NCBI RefSeq assembly: GCF_002886045.1
Contig: NZ_CP025791.1
Span: 2,061,001 to 2,125,000 of the forward strand
Length of the DNA: 64,000 bases
Direction of reading: 5' to 3'
Source: Flavivirga eckloniae
GTDB lineage: Bacteria > Bacteroidota > Bacteroidia > Flavobacteriales > Flavobacteriaceae
The translations under genes and the position numbers were made by a program. The stretch's first letter is position 1. Each line of letters starts with the position of its first letter. Shown here one piece after another: positions 1-8,544 of this stretch. The notes beneath the pieces are model-generated. The model had not been told where the DNA came from and did no database searches. It worked only from the letters and a program-made list of their open reading frames with translations.

Positions 1-422
1 AGCTTTAAAGCTTCAAGTTTCTTTAGTTCACCTAATTCCGAAGGAATGTTTCCTTCAAAACCATTCATAAATAATTCTAAAGACACTAATTCTTTTAAAT
101 TCTTTATAGTCGATGGTAACTTTCCTGTTAGCTTATTAAAACCTAAATTGATTCTTTTCAAATGTTTTAAATCGCCTATTTCTTTAGGTAGCTCCCCTTG
201 AAGGTTATTAAATGGTAAGTTAATTTCAATAATCTTATTACCTTCTACTTTAACACCGAACCATGTATCTATAGAAGCATTTAAGTCCCAAGTAGCATTC
301 CACTCGGTTCCTTTGGTTGCTTTGTGCAAAGCAATTAAGGCGTCTTTTTCTGTTGTAGAAACATTAGCAAACGAATAGGTCGTTAAAAAAAAGCTTACTG
401 CTAAAAGTCTTAAGATCTTCAT
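1..422 (-). CDS. Secreted leucine-rich repeat protein, partial (3' end beyond window)
   Basis: An open frame runs from an ATG at 422 off the left edge, so only the N-terminal 140 codons are visible. Residues 1-20 form a signal peptide (MKILRLLAVSFFLTTYSFA). Residues 22-55 contain the EKDALIALHKATKG..WN segment typical of the region before plant-type LRRs. At least three LRR units follow (for example LPFNNLQGELPKEIG and LGFNKLTGKLPSTIK). Such proteins are usually exported and bind surface ligands; no function can be assigned here. Because the C-terminus is missing, a type IX sorting domain can be neither seen nor excluded. Confidence 0.8.
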   Translation of the reverse strand, partial: MKILRLLAVSFFLTTYSFANVSTTEKDALIALHKATKGTEWNATWDLNASIDTWFGVKVEGNKIIEINLPFNNLQGELPKEIGDLKHLKRINLGFNKLTGKLPSTIKNLKELVSLELFMNGFEGNIPSELGELKKLEALK

Positions 423-517
423 GTTTCGTGTGATTAGGGATTAATTCACTTACAAAATTACATGAATATCGATAAAAAACTATTTTATTCGATGAAATGC
501 ATAAAATTTTAACAAAA

Positions 518-2428
518 CTACTCAGAGAACTGTTCAATTTCTAATTGAATCTCCTCCCATTTATCCATAAAGTTCTGTAAATCGGTTTTCTTTTTTTGAT
601 AGTTATCGAAAAAGTCTGGTTTGGAAGTCACTTCCTCGTAATTGATTTCAAGCTCTAAATCTATAGCTTTTATATCTTGCTCTAACTGATTAATTTGAGC
701 TTCAACATTGCTTAATTTATTATTTAAGGATTTTAGCTTTTTCTGATCTTCGTAGGACTGGTGCTTCTTTTCCTTAGGCGTTTCTTTTACTACAGTTCTT
801 TTTTCAACCTCTCGAAGACTTTCAACCTTACGCTGTTCCAAATAATAATCTATATCGCCTAAATACTCTTTTATTTTGTGGTCTTTAAACTCATAAACAA
901 TATTGGTTAAACCTTGAAGAAAGTCCCTGTCGTGAGATACCAAAATTAAAGTTCCTTCAAATCGTTTTAGGGCTTCTTTTAGCACATTTTTAGATTTTAT
1001 ATCTAAGTGGTTAGTTGGCTCATCCATTATTAAAACATTAAATGGTTGTAACATTAACTTCGCCAATGCTAAACGGTTTCGTTCTCCTCCCGAAAGTACA
1101 CGTACATATTTCTCAACTTCATCTCCACGGAACAAGAAGGATCCTAAAATATCTCGCACTTTACTTCTATTTGTTTCGTTAGCAGCATCAATCATAGTAT
1201 CCAGCACGGTTTTATTACCATCTAAATATTCTGCCTGATTTTGAGCAAAGTAGCCTATCTGCACATTATGCCCTAGTTTTAAATGACCGTCATGCTTAAT
1301 ATCTCCAACTATAATCTTAGCCAGTGTAGATTTACCTTGTCCGTTTTGCCCAACAAAAGCTGTTTTACTATCTCGTTCTATAAGCAACTCGATATGTTTT
1401 AAAACCTGATTATCTCCATAGTTTTTAGAAATGTTCTCTGCTTCTACTACAACTTTCCCTGGAGTTATCGATACAGGAAAATTAAGTGTCATAACACTGT
1501 TATCGTCTTCATCAACTTCAATTCTATCAATTTTATCGAGTTTTTTAATTAACGACTGAGCCATAGTAGCTTTTGATGCCTTGGCACGAAACTTCTCGAT
1601 AAGCTTCTCTGTTTGCTCAATCTGTTTTTGCTGATTTTTTTGAGAAGCCAACTGTTGCTCTCTTAACTCCTTGCGTAATATTAAATATTTTGAATAGGGC
1701 TTAGGGTAATCGTAAATTCTACCTAAAGAAATTTCAATCGTTCTATTAGTAATATTATCTAAAAACATTTTATCGTGAGATACTATAACTACCGCACCGG
1801 GATAACTCTTTAAAAAGCCTTCTAACCAGATAATAGATTCTATATCCAGGTGGTTTGTTGGCTCATCCAGCAAAAGAATATCATTATTCTGAAGAAGTAA
1901 TTTAGCTAATTCTATTCGCATACGCCATCCACCGGAAAAGGTGTCGGTTAGCATATTAAAATCTGATCGTTTGAATCCTAATCCCTGAAGAATTTTTTCA
2001 GTATCGCCTTGATAATTATAACCTCCTAAAATTTCATATTGATGCTGAAGCTCATTAATATCTATCATGAGCTGATTATAGCTTTCACTCTCATAATCGG
2101 TACGTTCTGCCAGTTGGGTGTTAATCCCTTCCATTTTAGCTTCCAGTTCTTTTATCTCTGTAAAAGCTTCGTAAGCCTCCTCTAGCACTGTTCTACCCAA
2201 AACAAAGTCTATGTCTTGTTTTAAAAACCCAATTTTCAGTTCTTTATCGGCTGCTATTTGCCCCGTATCGGGTTCCATCTCTTTTGATAAAATTTTAAGC
2301 ATTGTAGATTTACCTGCTCCATTTTTACCAATAAGACCAATCCTATCTCCATTACCTAGTTTAAATGTTATATCTTCAAACAGGTATTCTCCCTGAAATG
2401 AAATCGATAAATTATGAATGTTCATCAT
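518..2428 (-). CDS. ABC-F family ATP-binding protein
   Basis: The 636-residue soluble protein has two ABC ATPase domains and no membrane segment. The first domain has Walker A GKNGAGKST (34-42), signature FSGGWRMR and Walker B LLLDEPTNHLD. The second has GQNGQGKST, LSGGERNR and LIMDEPTNHLD. A charged linker of about 80 residues joins them, as in the ABC-F family, whose members act on ribosomes rather than in transport. The C-terminal 90 residues are Lys/Glu-rich and likely coiled coil, as in Uup-type members. Two adjacent ATGs (MMN) make the start ambiguous by one codon. The gene stands alone, divergent from the DUF983 gene. The sequence does not tell a housekeeping translation factor from an antibiotic-protection ABC-F protein; the ordinary core context favours housekeeping. 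Confidence 0.93.
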   Translation of the reverse strand: MMNIHNLSISFQGEYLFEDITFKLGNGDRIGLIGKNGAGKSTMLKILSKEMEPDTGQIAADKELKIGFLKQDIDFVLGRTVLEEAYEAFTEIKELEAKMEGINTQLAERTDYESESYNQLMIDINELQHQYEILGGYNYQGDTEKILQGLGFKRSDFNMLTDTFSGGWRMRIELAKLLLQNNDILLLDEPTNHLDIESIIWLEGFLKSYPGAVVIVSHDKMFLDNITNRTIEISLGRIYDYPKPYSKYLILRKELREQQLASQKNQQKQIEQTEKLIEKFRAKASKATMAQSLIKKLDKIDRIEVDEDDNSVMTLNFPVSITPGKVVVEAENISKNYGDNQVLKHIELLIERDSKTAFVGQNGQGKSTLAKIIVGDIKHDGHLKLGHNVQIGYFAQNQAEYLDGNKTVLDTMIDAANETNRSKVRDILGSFLFRGDEVEKYVRVLSGGERNRLALAKLMLQPFNVLIMDEPTNHLDIKSKNVLKEALKRFEGTLILVSHDRDFLQGLTNIVYEFKDHKIKEYLGDIDYYLEQRKVESLREVEKRTVVKETPKEKKHQSYEDQKKLKSLNNKLSNVEAQINQLEQDIKAIDLELEINYEEVTSKPDFFDNYQKKKTDLQNFMDKWEEIQLEIEQFSE

Positions 2429-2593
2429 AGAAATGTAACTTATATTACTTCACTTTTATTATTAAAGACCTAACTTTGCTCTTGATTTCTTACCTCATCT
2501 TGAGTAAGATTTGAGAAAGAATATTTTATGAATAACTAGGTTAAAAAACGCGACATCTTTTTTCATCGCGCTTGCAAAAATACATTAATTTAT

Positions 2594-2977
2594 ATGTTTA
2601 AAAAAGGAACAAAACTATATAGCATTTTAACTGGCACTTGCCCTAAGTGTCACGAGGAATCTATGTTTAAAAATAAAAATCCTTATATACTCTCTCAGGC
2701 TTTAAACATGCATGAACACTGTAGCAACTGTAAAACCAAATATAAGATAGAGCCTTCTTTCTTTTATGGGTCTATGTATGTTAGCTATGCTGTTGGGATT
2801 GCTTTTTCCACAGCTGCTTTTGTAATATCGTTTTTCGTATTTAGCGCTAGTATACATATTGTATTTATATCAATTATTGCAACTTTAATTGTATGTATGC
2901 CCATTATTTTAAGACTTTCAAGAAATATTTGGATTAACTTTTTTATGAGTTACGATAAGTCGCTTGCTAAAAAATAA
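2594..2977 (+). CDS. DUF983 family membrane protein
   Basis: The 127-residue protein begins with a cytoplasmic zinc-ribbon-like part holding two CxxC pairs (CPKC near residue 20 and CSNC near 47). Two hydrophobic helices follow, roughly 58-82 and 86-108. This is the DUF983 arrangement found widely in Bacteroidota; its function is unknown. It starts 165 bp from the divergent ABC-F gene. The next gene starts within 50 bp on the same strand, so the two may be co-transcribed. The CxxC pairs suggest a structural metal, which is inference. Confidence 0.85.
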   Translation: MFKKGTKLYSILTGTCPKCHEESMFKNKNPYILSQALNMHEHCSNCKTKYKIEPSFFYGSMYVSYAVGIAFSTAAFVISFFVFSASIHIVFISIIATLIVCMPIILRLSRNIWINFFMSYDKSLAKK

Positions 2978-3025
2978 TCCCTTACATTATAAGTGTTTAC
3001 AACTTTTTTAAATACTTACACTCCT

Positions 3026-3499
3026 ATGAAAAACATCTTACTTCTAATCACCCTAGCTTGTCTAAACTTAAATAGTTATAGCCAAGATTATTCAAAACTT
3101 AAGGACTATGAATTTAGTGGCGATAAAATTTTTAAAAAGTCTGAATCACAGGTCCTCGAATGCACCAATTACTTATTAAGCAATCCAACTAATAAAGACG
3201 AATTAAATAGGTTGAATTCTATGCAATTCATTATGAAATGGATGGAGGGTACTCCTGATTACACTTTTAATATAGGTAAAAAAGCAATGGATTTAACAAA
3301 AGGAAATTCAGACCTATTGGGTTTATATTTAGCTGCTATGACTAAAACCGTATTGGATAATACCAACAGCAAATTAAATGATGATGATATTCATGAAAAT
3401 GCTAAAAAACTGCTTGTAGATTATTGCTCAAACCCAAACAACAACATAAAACCTTCAAAGACTATCAAAAAAATATTAAAGAAGAAAAGCAAAACTTAA
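3026..3499 (+). CDS. Small secreted protein of unknown function
   Basis: The frame is open from a GTG at 2993, but the ATG at 3026 begins a clean signal peptide (MKNILLLITLACLNLNSYS, likely cleaved before QD), so I place the start there. The product is 157 residues. The mature part is mostly polar and helical, with no Cys pair or catalytic motif that I recognise, and ends in a very basic tail (KKILKKKSKT). Its stop codon is 3 bp from the inverted repeat of the element at 3502-4005. I cannot assign a family. Confidence 0.7.
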   Translation: MKNILLLITLACLNLNSYSQDYSKLKDYEFSGDKIFKKSESQVLECTNYLLSNPTNKDELNRLNSMQFIMKWMEGTPDYTFNIGKKAMDLTKGNSDLLGLYLAAMTKTVLDNTNSKLNDDDIHENAKKLLVDYCSNPNNNIKPSKTIKKILKKKSKT

Positions 3500-3501
3500 A
3501 A

Positions 3502-4005
3502 TAACCTGAGTTCGACATAAGAACAAGCCTGTTTTAGGTGTGAAAGCCAATAATATAAAGTGTTTGTCTCCTTGAGCATTATCGAAATATAAAATGTATT
3601 TTATATTGAAGATACCTAGCGAAGCTTAACGAAAGGTCATAAAAACCTGAAAGTTTAAATAGGTTTCGACTGTGCTCCTGAGATAAATCATAAATTGTTT
3701 ATTTTCAATAAAATAACATGAATCTTGGATAAGAGAATTTATGTCGGTGTGTGTCCCAGACTTGTTTCAGAACTATTTTTTTACTGTCACAGTGCTCTCC
3801 TCTTTAAATTAAAGCCGAGAAATGAATTTCGATTTTGATAAAAATTGGAAGAAAGAGGAGTTTTATTAAAAATAACAAACATATATAACCCTCCGAATCC
3901 CGATCTCATCGGGATCCACCTCCCTTTTTAATAGGGAGGAACACCTTGAATTCTTAAGCAAGATTAACGTTAAAATACAATCATTTTTATGTCGAACTCA
4001 GGTTA
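3502..4005. mobile_element. 504-bp element with perfect 19-bp terminal inverted repeats
   Basis: The left end TAACCTGAGTTCGACATAA (3502-3520) is repeated exactly in inverted orientation at 3987-4005. The interior has no credible ORF, and a second element (3716-3970) is nested in it. The element fills the gap between two convergent genes almost exactly: the flanking stop codons end at 3499 and 4011. Without the nested insertion the core is about 245 bp, the size of a MITE. No clear target duplication is visible, because both flanks are A-rich. This accounts for the only gene-free stretch in this area. Confidence 0.7.
3716..3970. mobile_element. MITE-like element, copy 1 (about 253 bp), nested in the 504-bp element
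   Basis: Nearly identical to 26074-26323 over its full length; the differences I see are one 2-bp indel (gtgtgtgtccc versus gtgtgtccc), GAG versus GCG, and changes at the ends. The ends are imperfect inverted repeats (CATGAATCTTG and the complement CGTTAATCTTG). A TAAAATA heptamer flanks both sides (3709-3715 and 3971-3977), consistent with a target duplication. Inside are two hairpin-forming segments: ATCCCGAT/ATCGGGAT and CCTCCCT/AGGGAGG. No ORF is present, so it would have to be mobilised in trans. Confidence 0.75.
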
Positions 4006-4010
4006 AAATA

Positions 4011-5051
4011 TCAGTCAAACCTACGAATATCAATTTCCTCTTCTAATGGAGTTTTGTTTTCTATTAAGTTATAGAGCTGCTTGGCTACATAAGGCCCTAT
4101 CATAACACCTCTCGTTCCTAAGCCGTTAAGTACATAAAGATTTTTATACGTTTGGTGTTGTCCAACCAACGGGCGTCTGTCTTTAACTGTAGGACGAACT
4201 CCGGCTACTTGATTTACAACTTTAAAAGGACAGTTAACAAGGCTTTTAAGCTTATTTAAGAGCTCTTCTTGTGCTGCCTGAGTAGTTTCATTACTTAAGT
4301 CTCTCCATTCGTAAGTGGCTCCAACAATATACAAATCGTCCCCTAATGGAATTAAAAAGGCTCCAGCTTTTAAAACATAGTTTATTTTTAAATCTGGTGC
4401 ATGTATAACAATCAGCTCTCCTTTTGCTGGAACTAATGGCAAATGATTGAAATAAGGATTTTTTTTAATACCATACCCTTCTGAAAATACAACATGGTTA
4501 GCTGTTATATTTTGATATTGCAATATACTCTCTTCGATCTCAATGGCATTATAGTTAAATGCCTCTTTAAACAACAGTTTATCTTTTAACAGATCTGCTT
4601 TATAAGCTTCAATCATGGTTTTTACATCTATCCTACCTGTATTGAGAACTTCACCAAATCCGAAATTAGCTTCTACTGCGTCATTTTGGTTCTTAATTAT
4701 TTTATCTGAAAGGTATTCTGAAAGTATGGGTTTATCTGAAGCAGTAAACCAATCATTCTGCTCTTCTAAAGATGCAAATCTTCGATAAACTGGAATCTTA
4801 TAATCTAATTTAACATGTAGCTTTTGCTCTAAATGCGCATAGAGCGGCAGTGCTATTTCTAATTGCTCCTTACTTTTCCATACGGAAGTAAAACGTTTTA
4901 ACACTACCGGATTGTATAAACCTCCTGCCACAGTAGAAGATTGTTGAGATGCATCATCAAACACCACAAATGTTTTGTTATGGGCTTTTAATTGTTCACA
5001 AAAACTAATACCTGCCAACCCGATTCCCACAACGATATAATCTACTTTCAT
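4011..5051 (-). CDS. FAD-dependent oxidoreductase (DAO family)
   Basis: The 346-residue protein opens with a Rossmann FAD-binding fingerprint (MKVDYIVVGIGLAGISF; GxGxxG at residues 9-14). A DAO-type C-terminal motif (GVRPTVKDRRPLVG, then NGLGTRGVMIGPYVA) matches the second FAD-contact region of glycine/D-amino-acid oxidase-like enzymes. The substrate cannot be read from the sequence. There is no signal peptide, so it should be cytosolic or peripheral. It follows gldN on the same strand, but a strong terminator (5085-5104) lies between, so it is probably transcribed separately. Confidence 0.88.
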   Translation of the reverse strand: MKVDYIVVGIGLAGISFCEQLKAHNKTFVVFDDASQQSSTVAGGLYNPVVLKRFTSVWKSKEQLEIALPLYAHLEQKLHVKLDYKIPVYRRFASLEEQNDWFTASDKPILSEYLSDKIIKNQNDAVEANFGFGEVLNTGRIDVKTMIEAYKADLLKDKLLFKEAFNYNAIEIEESILQYQNITANHVVFSEGYGIKKNPYFNHLPLVPAKGELIVIHAPDLKINYVLKAGAFLIPLGDDLYIVGATYEWRDLSNETTQAAQEELLNKLKSLVNCPFKVVNQVAGVRPTVKDRRPLVGQHQTYKNLYVLNGLGTRGVMIGPYVAKQLYNLIENKTPLEEEIDIRRFD

Positions 5052-5084
5052 AATGTTGCGAAGATACTTATTAATAACAAAAAA

Positions 5085-5104
5085 CGCTCACTTAATAGTG
5101 AGCG
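5085..5104 (-). terminator. Rho-independent terminator after gldN
   Basis: CGCTCACT (5085-5092) pairs with AGTGAGCG (5097-5104) across a 4-nt loop. Read on the minus strand, the stem is followed by a run of six T. It sits just after the gldN stop and ends the gldKLMN transcript before the oxidoreductase gene. Confidence 0.88.
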
Positions 5105-5137
5105 CTTCGTATCTTTTAATTGATAATGTGAATCTGT

Positions 5138-6028
5138 TTAATAAGTCCACATATCTAGTTCAAAATCTCTAATTCTATTTTTAATCCTTTCAGATTCTAA
5201 CAGTTGCATTAAAGCGTTTCCTGACACATATTCATTAATTTGTCGATCTTCCTGTACGTTTTCTTCTTTATAAATATATCCGTGAAAACGTCTGGCATTT
5301 AAAATATGATCGAACGAAAATGGTATCGAACTATTTTTATTATTAAATGATTTTGCTTCATGTAATATTTCTCTAGCATCTGGGAAAAATACCCAAAATA
5401 AAGGTACTAAGTCCGGCTCTGGGTCATCAATAAAATTCACATCTGGGGCTACTGGTGCGATACCAAGTAATCTGTACTTCATTTCTGCTTGACGTTTGTC
5501 AAAATACCAAAGTCCTCTAATATGATATTCTTTTATATCTGCAGCAGTAATATCTCTTCTGTTAATATACTCCGGAGATAATGCTTCTCCTGCATTTAAT
5601 TGTTCAATACCTAATTCGGTAGTATCAATTTTAGCTAAAGCGCCTTCTATGTCTTTTAAAGTTCGCTTTGCTGTAAAATAAGAATCATCATATATGTTCT
5701 TTATTTTTCCATTTTTTATATTCGTCATAAGCACATGATATAACGACCTTCTATTACTACCAATGTTATTGGTATCTGTAGGGTAATATAATGGAAAATT
5801 TGAACGCTCATCAAGAATAATCTTTTCCCATGTCATTTTAGAAAACAAAATATCTCTGTCATCAACATAACCATATGGTAAAGGTTTGTCATTATCGACA
5901 ACCTTTTGAGCTTCCGTTCTTACACCAATTTCTTCGGGACTCTTAGCGTTTAAGATATTTGCTTGGGCGAATATGCCCGACACTGTAAAAACAGTAGTAA
6001 CGGTTAATAAAAAACTTTTTAATTTCAT
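5138..6028 (-). CDS. gldN: GldN, type IX secretion/gliding motility protein
   Basis: GldN is a periplasmic component that works with GldK in the ring of the type IX secretion system and is needed for gliding. The frame is open from 6052, but MKLKSFLLTVTTVFTVSGIFAQ, starting at 6028, is a proper signal peptide; the product is then 296 residues. Family traits include the segments KMTWEKIILDERSNFPLYYP and HIRGLWYFDKRQAEMKYRLLGIAP. It is the last gene of gldK-gldL-gldM-gldN, and the order supports the call. The gldM-gldN gap is the widest in the operon and contains a stem-loop (6108-6159). Confidence 0.96.
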   Translation of the reverse strand: MKLKSFLLTVTTVFTVSGIFAQANILNAKSPEEIGVRTEAQKVVDNDKPLPYGYVDDRDILFSKMTWEKIILDERSNFPLYYPTDTNNIGSNRRSLYHVLMTNIKNGKIKNIYDDSYFTAKRTLKDIEGALAKIDTTELGIEQLNAGEALSPEYINRRDITAADIKEYHIRGLWYFDKRQAEMKYRLLGIAPVAPDVNFIDDPEPDLVPLFWVFFPDAREILHEAKSFNNKNSSIPFSFDHILNARRFHGYIYKEENVQEDRQINEYVSGNALMQLLESERIKNRIRDFELDMWTY

Positions 6029-6082
6029 GTGTTTATATTTATTATTTCTCAATGCGTCGTACTCAACTACGCTTGGTATATG

Positions 6083-6101
6083 CTTCGACAGCGCTCAGCA
6101 C
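6083..6101. repeat. Dispersed 19-bp motif CTTCGACNNNGCTCAGCAC
   Basis: CTTCGACAGCGCTCAGCAC lies between gldM and gldN. Close relatives occur at 3664-3682, 26425-26443, 57395-57413 and, on the other strand, 21491-21509. All are intergenic, which marks a short dispersed repeat family. Confidence 0.5.
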
Positions 6102-6107
6102 ATATAT

Positions 6108-6159
6108 AATATCCATAACAAACTTTAGAGTTCATTATCCAACTTTTGTTATGGATATT
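6108..6159 (-). repeat. Perfect 15-bp inverted repeat between gldM and gldN
   Basis: AATATCCATAACAAA (6108-6122) is exactly complementary to TTTGTTATGGATATT (6145-6159), with a 22-nt loop. In the gldKLMN transcript it would form a long stem-loop in the 192-nt gldM-gldN spacer. No T-run follows on the minus strand, so it is not a standard terminator. A role in RNA processing or stability is inference. Confidence 0.6.
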
Positions 6160-6220
6160 TCTTCTTATTTAAATATTTAACTTATTAGTTCAACCAAAAG
6201 GTTAACTCTAATAGTACTTC

Positions 6221-7780
6221 TTAGTTAGTAAGTTCAACAAATACCGGAGAAACTTTTTTAAGTATCACACTAACACCTTTGGCCTTAGCTTTGATATTAA
6301 ATATTTGAACTCCAGATCCACGCTTAGCTTTACGTAATGCAGCTTTTGCTCTACCATCTAACTTGTTACCATTAACAGTAATTGTTGGCTGCCCTGGTAC
6401 TTTAAACATAAAACTAGTAACTCGTAATGGTAATTCAAAATCGAAATCATCAAACTTAGCACCAATAGTAGATATTCCTAAAGAATTCTTCTGCATTTTT
6501 ACAGTTCCGTCTTCTCCTCTTATCGTTCCTGTTGGTTTTGGTAAATCCTTAATTCTGAATTTAGCTCTATCACTAACTTTTTGTCCATCAGGTAATGTAC
6601 CTGTAACATTAATTGTTACTTCTCTACCTTTAATTCTGGTAGCATCCATAATGTATTTACTACCTCTAGATCTTGAAAGACCTTGAGCACTTGCGTTTAC
6701 TTTATTATCTGGTACTCCTGCAAATGAAATAGTCATTGGGTTTTTAACACCACGGTAAACTACATTCATTTTATCTGCAGAAATTGTAGCTGCATTTGGT
6801 TTAGAAACTGTAGCAAATGACTGATCTACTGGCACCTTAGTCTCAACACCGTCCTCTAAGAAGATTAAATCTCCTTTAATTCTGTGCTCTCCTACACCAC
6901 CAGTACCTATTTTAAGCTTTACTTTACCATCTTCGATAGCATATTGCTTTTCAGTAAGTGGTCTTCCGTCTAAAGTTAATTCTACTTTATTTGGTTTCGT
7001 AGAAGAATCTTTACGACCTAACACAATTTGTCCATCAAATTGCTCACCGTTAAAATAAGCAGATTTAGATGTTTCTAATAAGGTAGTATAGTTTGTCATA
7101 GATAACTGTACTGCTTGTGTACCTTGCATCATCGTAGATAAAACTTCAGATTCTGTAGTTTTAATATCAGCTTGAAGCTGCGTCATCTTTGTTAAAGAAG
7201 CCACTAAAGGGAATCCTTTATAATGATAATCTAACCAGTCTTGTTTTCCAGCTGCTCTAGGAATAGGATCTGTATTAAATTTATCCTTAACATCTTTAAC
7301 GATATCTTCCATGCCTTTTTCATCTTTAAGCAACTCAACAACGCCTTCTCTAAAAGTCTTGATTTGGTTTAAAAACTCTTCGCCTGCTGGTTTAAGTTTA
7401 TCTCCTTTAAAGAAATTTTCGTCAAGGTAGTCACCTTTATCCATAATCTCATAATCTGTAGCATCATCAACAGTTGCCGTCATTTTAGATTTTAAATCTT
7501 CAAGATACGTATCAAAATCTGTCGCCAACTTATCTAGTGCTTCTCCTTTAGCTTTTAAAGGCTCGTATTTTTCTGGTTGCTCTTCAGCTTTAAGCTTTAA
7601 ATTATCTACAAAACTGTGATTACGCTCTTTTGCTGATTTGTTAGACTCTACTAGTCTTTCGTTCATTAATCCGAATGCAGAAAGTACTTCTTTCGACATA
7701 TTTAAAGCGAGCATCGCAATAAATATCAAATACATCAGATTAATCATTTTCTGTCTTGGTGATAAATTTCCTCCTGCCAT
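6221..7780 (-). CDS. gldM: GldM, type IX secretion/gliding motor protein
   Basis: GldM forms the proton-driven motor of the type IX system with GldL; it crosses the inner membrane once and spans the periplasm. The 519-residue protein starts MAGGNLSPRQKMINLMYLIFIAMLALNMSKEVL, with one hydrophobic helix at about residues 14-32, as in all GldM proteins. A helical region and then beta-rich periplasmic domains follow (for example KPNAATISADKMNVVYRGVKNP near 328-350). Length and position between gldL and gldN are typical. Confidence 0.97.
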   Translation of the reverse strand: MAGGNLSPRQKMINLMYLIFIAMLALNMSKEVLSAFGLMNERLVESNKSAKERNHSFVDNLKLKAEEQPEKYEPLKAKGEALDKLATDFDTYLEDLKSKMTATVDDATDYEIMDKGDYLDENFFKGDKLKPAGEEFLNQIKTFREGVVELLKDEKGMEDIVKDVKDKFNTDPIPRAAGKQDWLDYHYKGFPLVASLTKMTQLQADIKTTESEVLSTMMQGTQAVQLSMTNYTTLLETSKSAYFNGEQFDGQIVLGRKDSSTKPNKVELTLDGRPLTEKQYAIEDGKVKLKIGTGGVGEHRIKGDLIFLEDGVETKVPVDQSFATVSKPNAATISADKMNVVYRGVKNPMTISFAGVPDNKVNASAQGLSRSRGSKYIMDATRIKGREVTINVTGTLPDGQKVSDRAKFRIKDLPKPTGTIRGEDGTVKMQKNSLGISTIGAKFDDFDFELPLRVTSFMFKVPGQPTITVNGNKLDGRAKAALRKAKRGSGVQIFNIKAKAKGVSVILKKVSPVFVELTN

Positions 7781-7827
7781 GTCTAATTTAGGTTTTGGTT
7801 AATTAATAAATTGGGTTAATTCCCTAA

Positions 7828-8463
7828 TTAGCTCTTATTCATTGCAGACAGCATACCACCGTAAACACCATTTAATGAAGATAAATTAGATGCTAACGAC
7901 TGCATTTGCTCTTTTAATTTAGCAGCGTTTTCTATAGATTCTTCGCTAACAGATGCTTGTTTATTTGCACTTTCTAATTGTACTTTATATAAACTGTTTA
8001 ATGATTCCATTTGAGCTGCTGCTAATGATAACTCTTCTCCATATTTTTGAGCTGCTTCAACAGAATCTACTGTAGACGTCATGCTTTTTGCAGCGCCTTC
8101 GAAATTTCTGATACTTTCTCCTAAACTTGCCATTAATTCGCCATCAATTCTAGCGTCTTTTAACAAGTTATCTAATTTACTGGCTAATATGCCTTGTGGG
8201 TCTTCTTTTTGTTTTGCTTCTGTTTGTCCCCCTGCTAATTCCGGATATACTAAAGACCAATCTAATTCTTCATCAACTGGTTCGAATGCTGATAACGCAA
8301 ATATAATTGCCTCTGTTACTAGACCAATGGTTAACATAACGTTTCCTGTTAATGGTCCTATTTCGAAGTGAATAATTTTGAATAGTGCTCCAACGATTAC
8401 AATTGCTGCTCCTAATCCATAAGCCATATTCATGAATTTTTTACTTGCTTTTGACTTTGCCAT
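7828..8463 (-). CDS. gldL: GldL, type IX secretion/gliding motor protein
   Basis: GldL is the inner-membrane stator partner of GldM. The 211-residue protein has two N-terminal transmembrane helices (about 14-32 and 40-60) with the conserved stretch LGAAIVIVGALFKIIHFEIG, including the glutamate in the membrane region that is linked to proton flow in this family. A cytoplasmic helical tail of 140 residues follows, ending in a Ser/Asn-rich segment. It lies 47 bp upstream of gldM and 81 bp downstream of gldK on the same strand. Confidence 0.97.
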   Translation of the reverse strand: MAKSKASKKFMNMAYGLGAAIVIVGALFKIIHFEIGPLTGNVMLTIGLVTEAIIFALSAFEPVDEELDWSLVYPELAGGQTEAKQKEDPQGILASKLDNLLKDARIDGELMASLGESIRNFEGAAKSMTSTVDSVEAAQKYGEELSLAAAQMESLNSLYKVQLESANKQASVSEESIENAAKLKEQMQSLASNLSSLNGVYGGMLSAMNKS

Positions 8464-8544
8464 AATTTTCGGTTTTTAATTTTAAGTAAGTTACTTAAGT
8501 AGGTTAATTAATAGTATTTATTATTGTTAATTGATTTGATTCTC

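Noticed and set aside
3500-4010. Small RNA or terminator explanation for the gap
   Set aside because: The perfect terminal repeats and the nested element with a second copy elsewhere fit a mobile element better.
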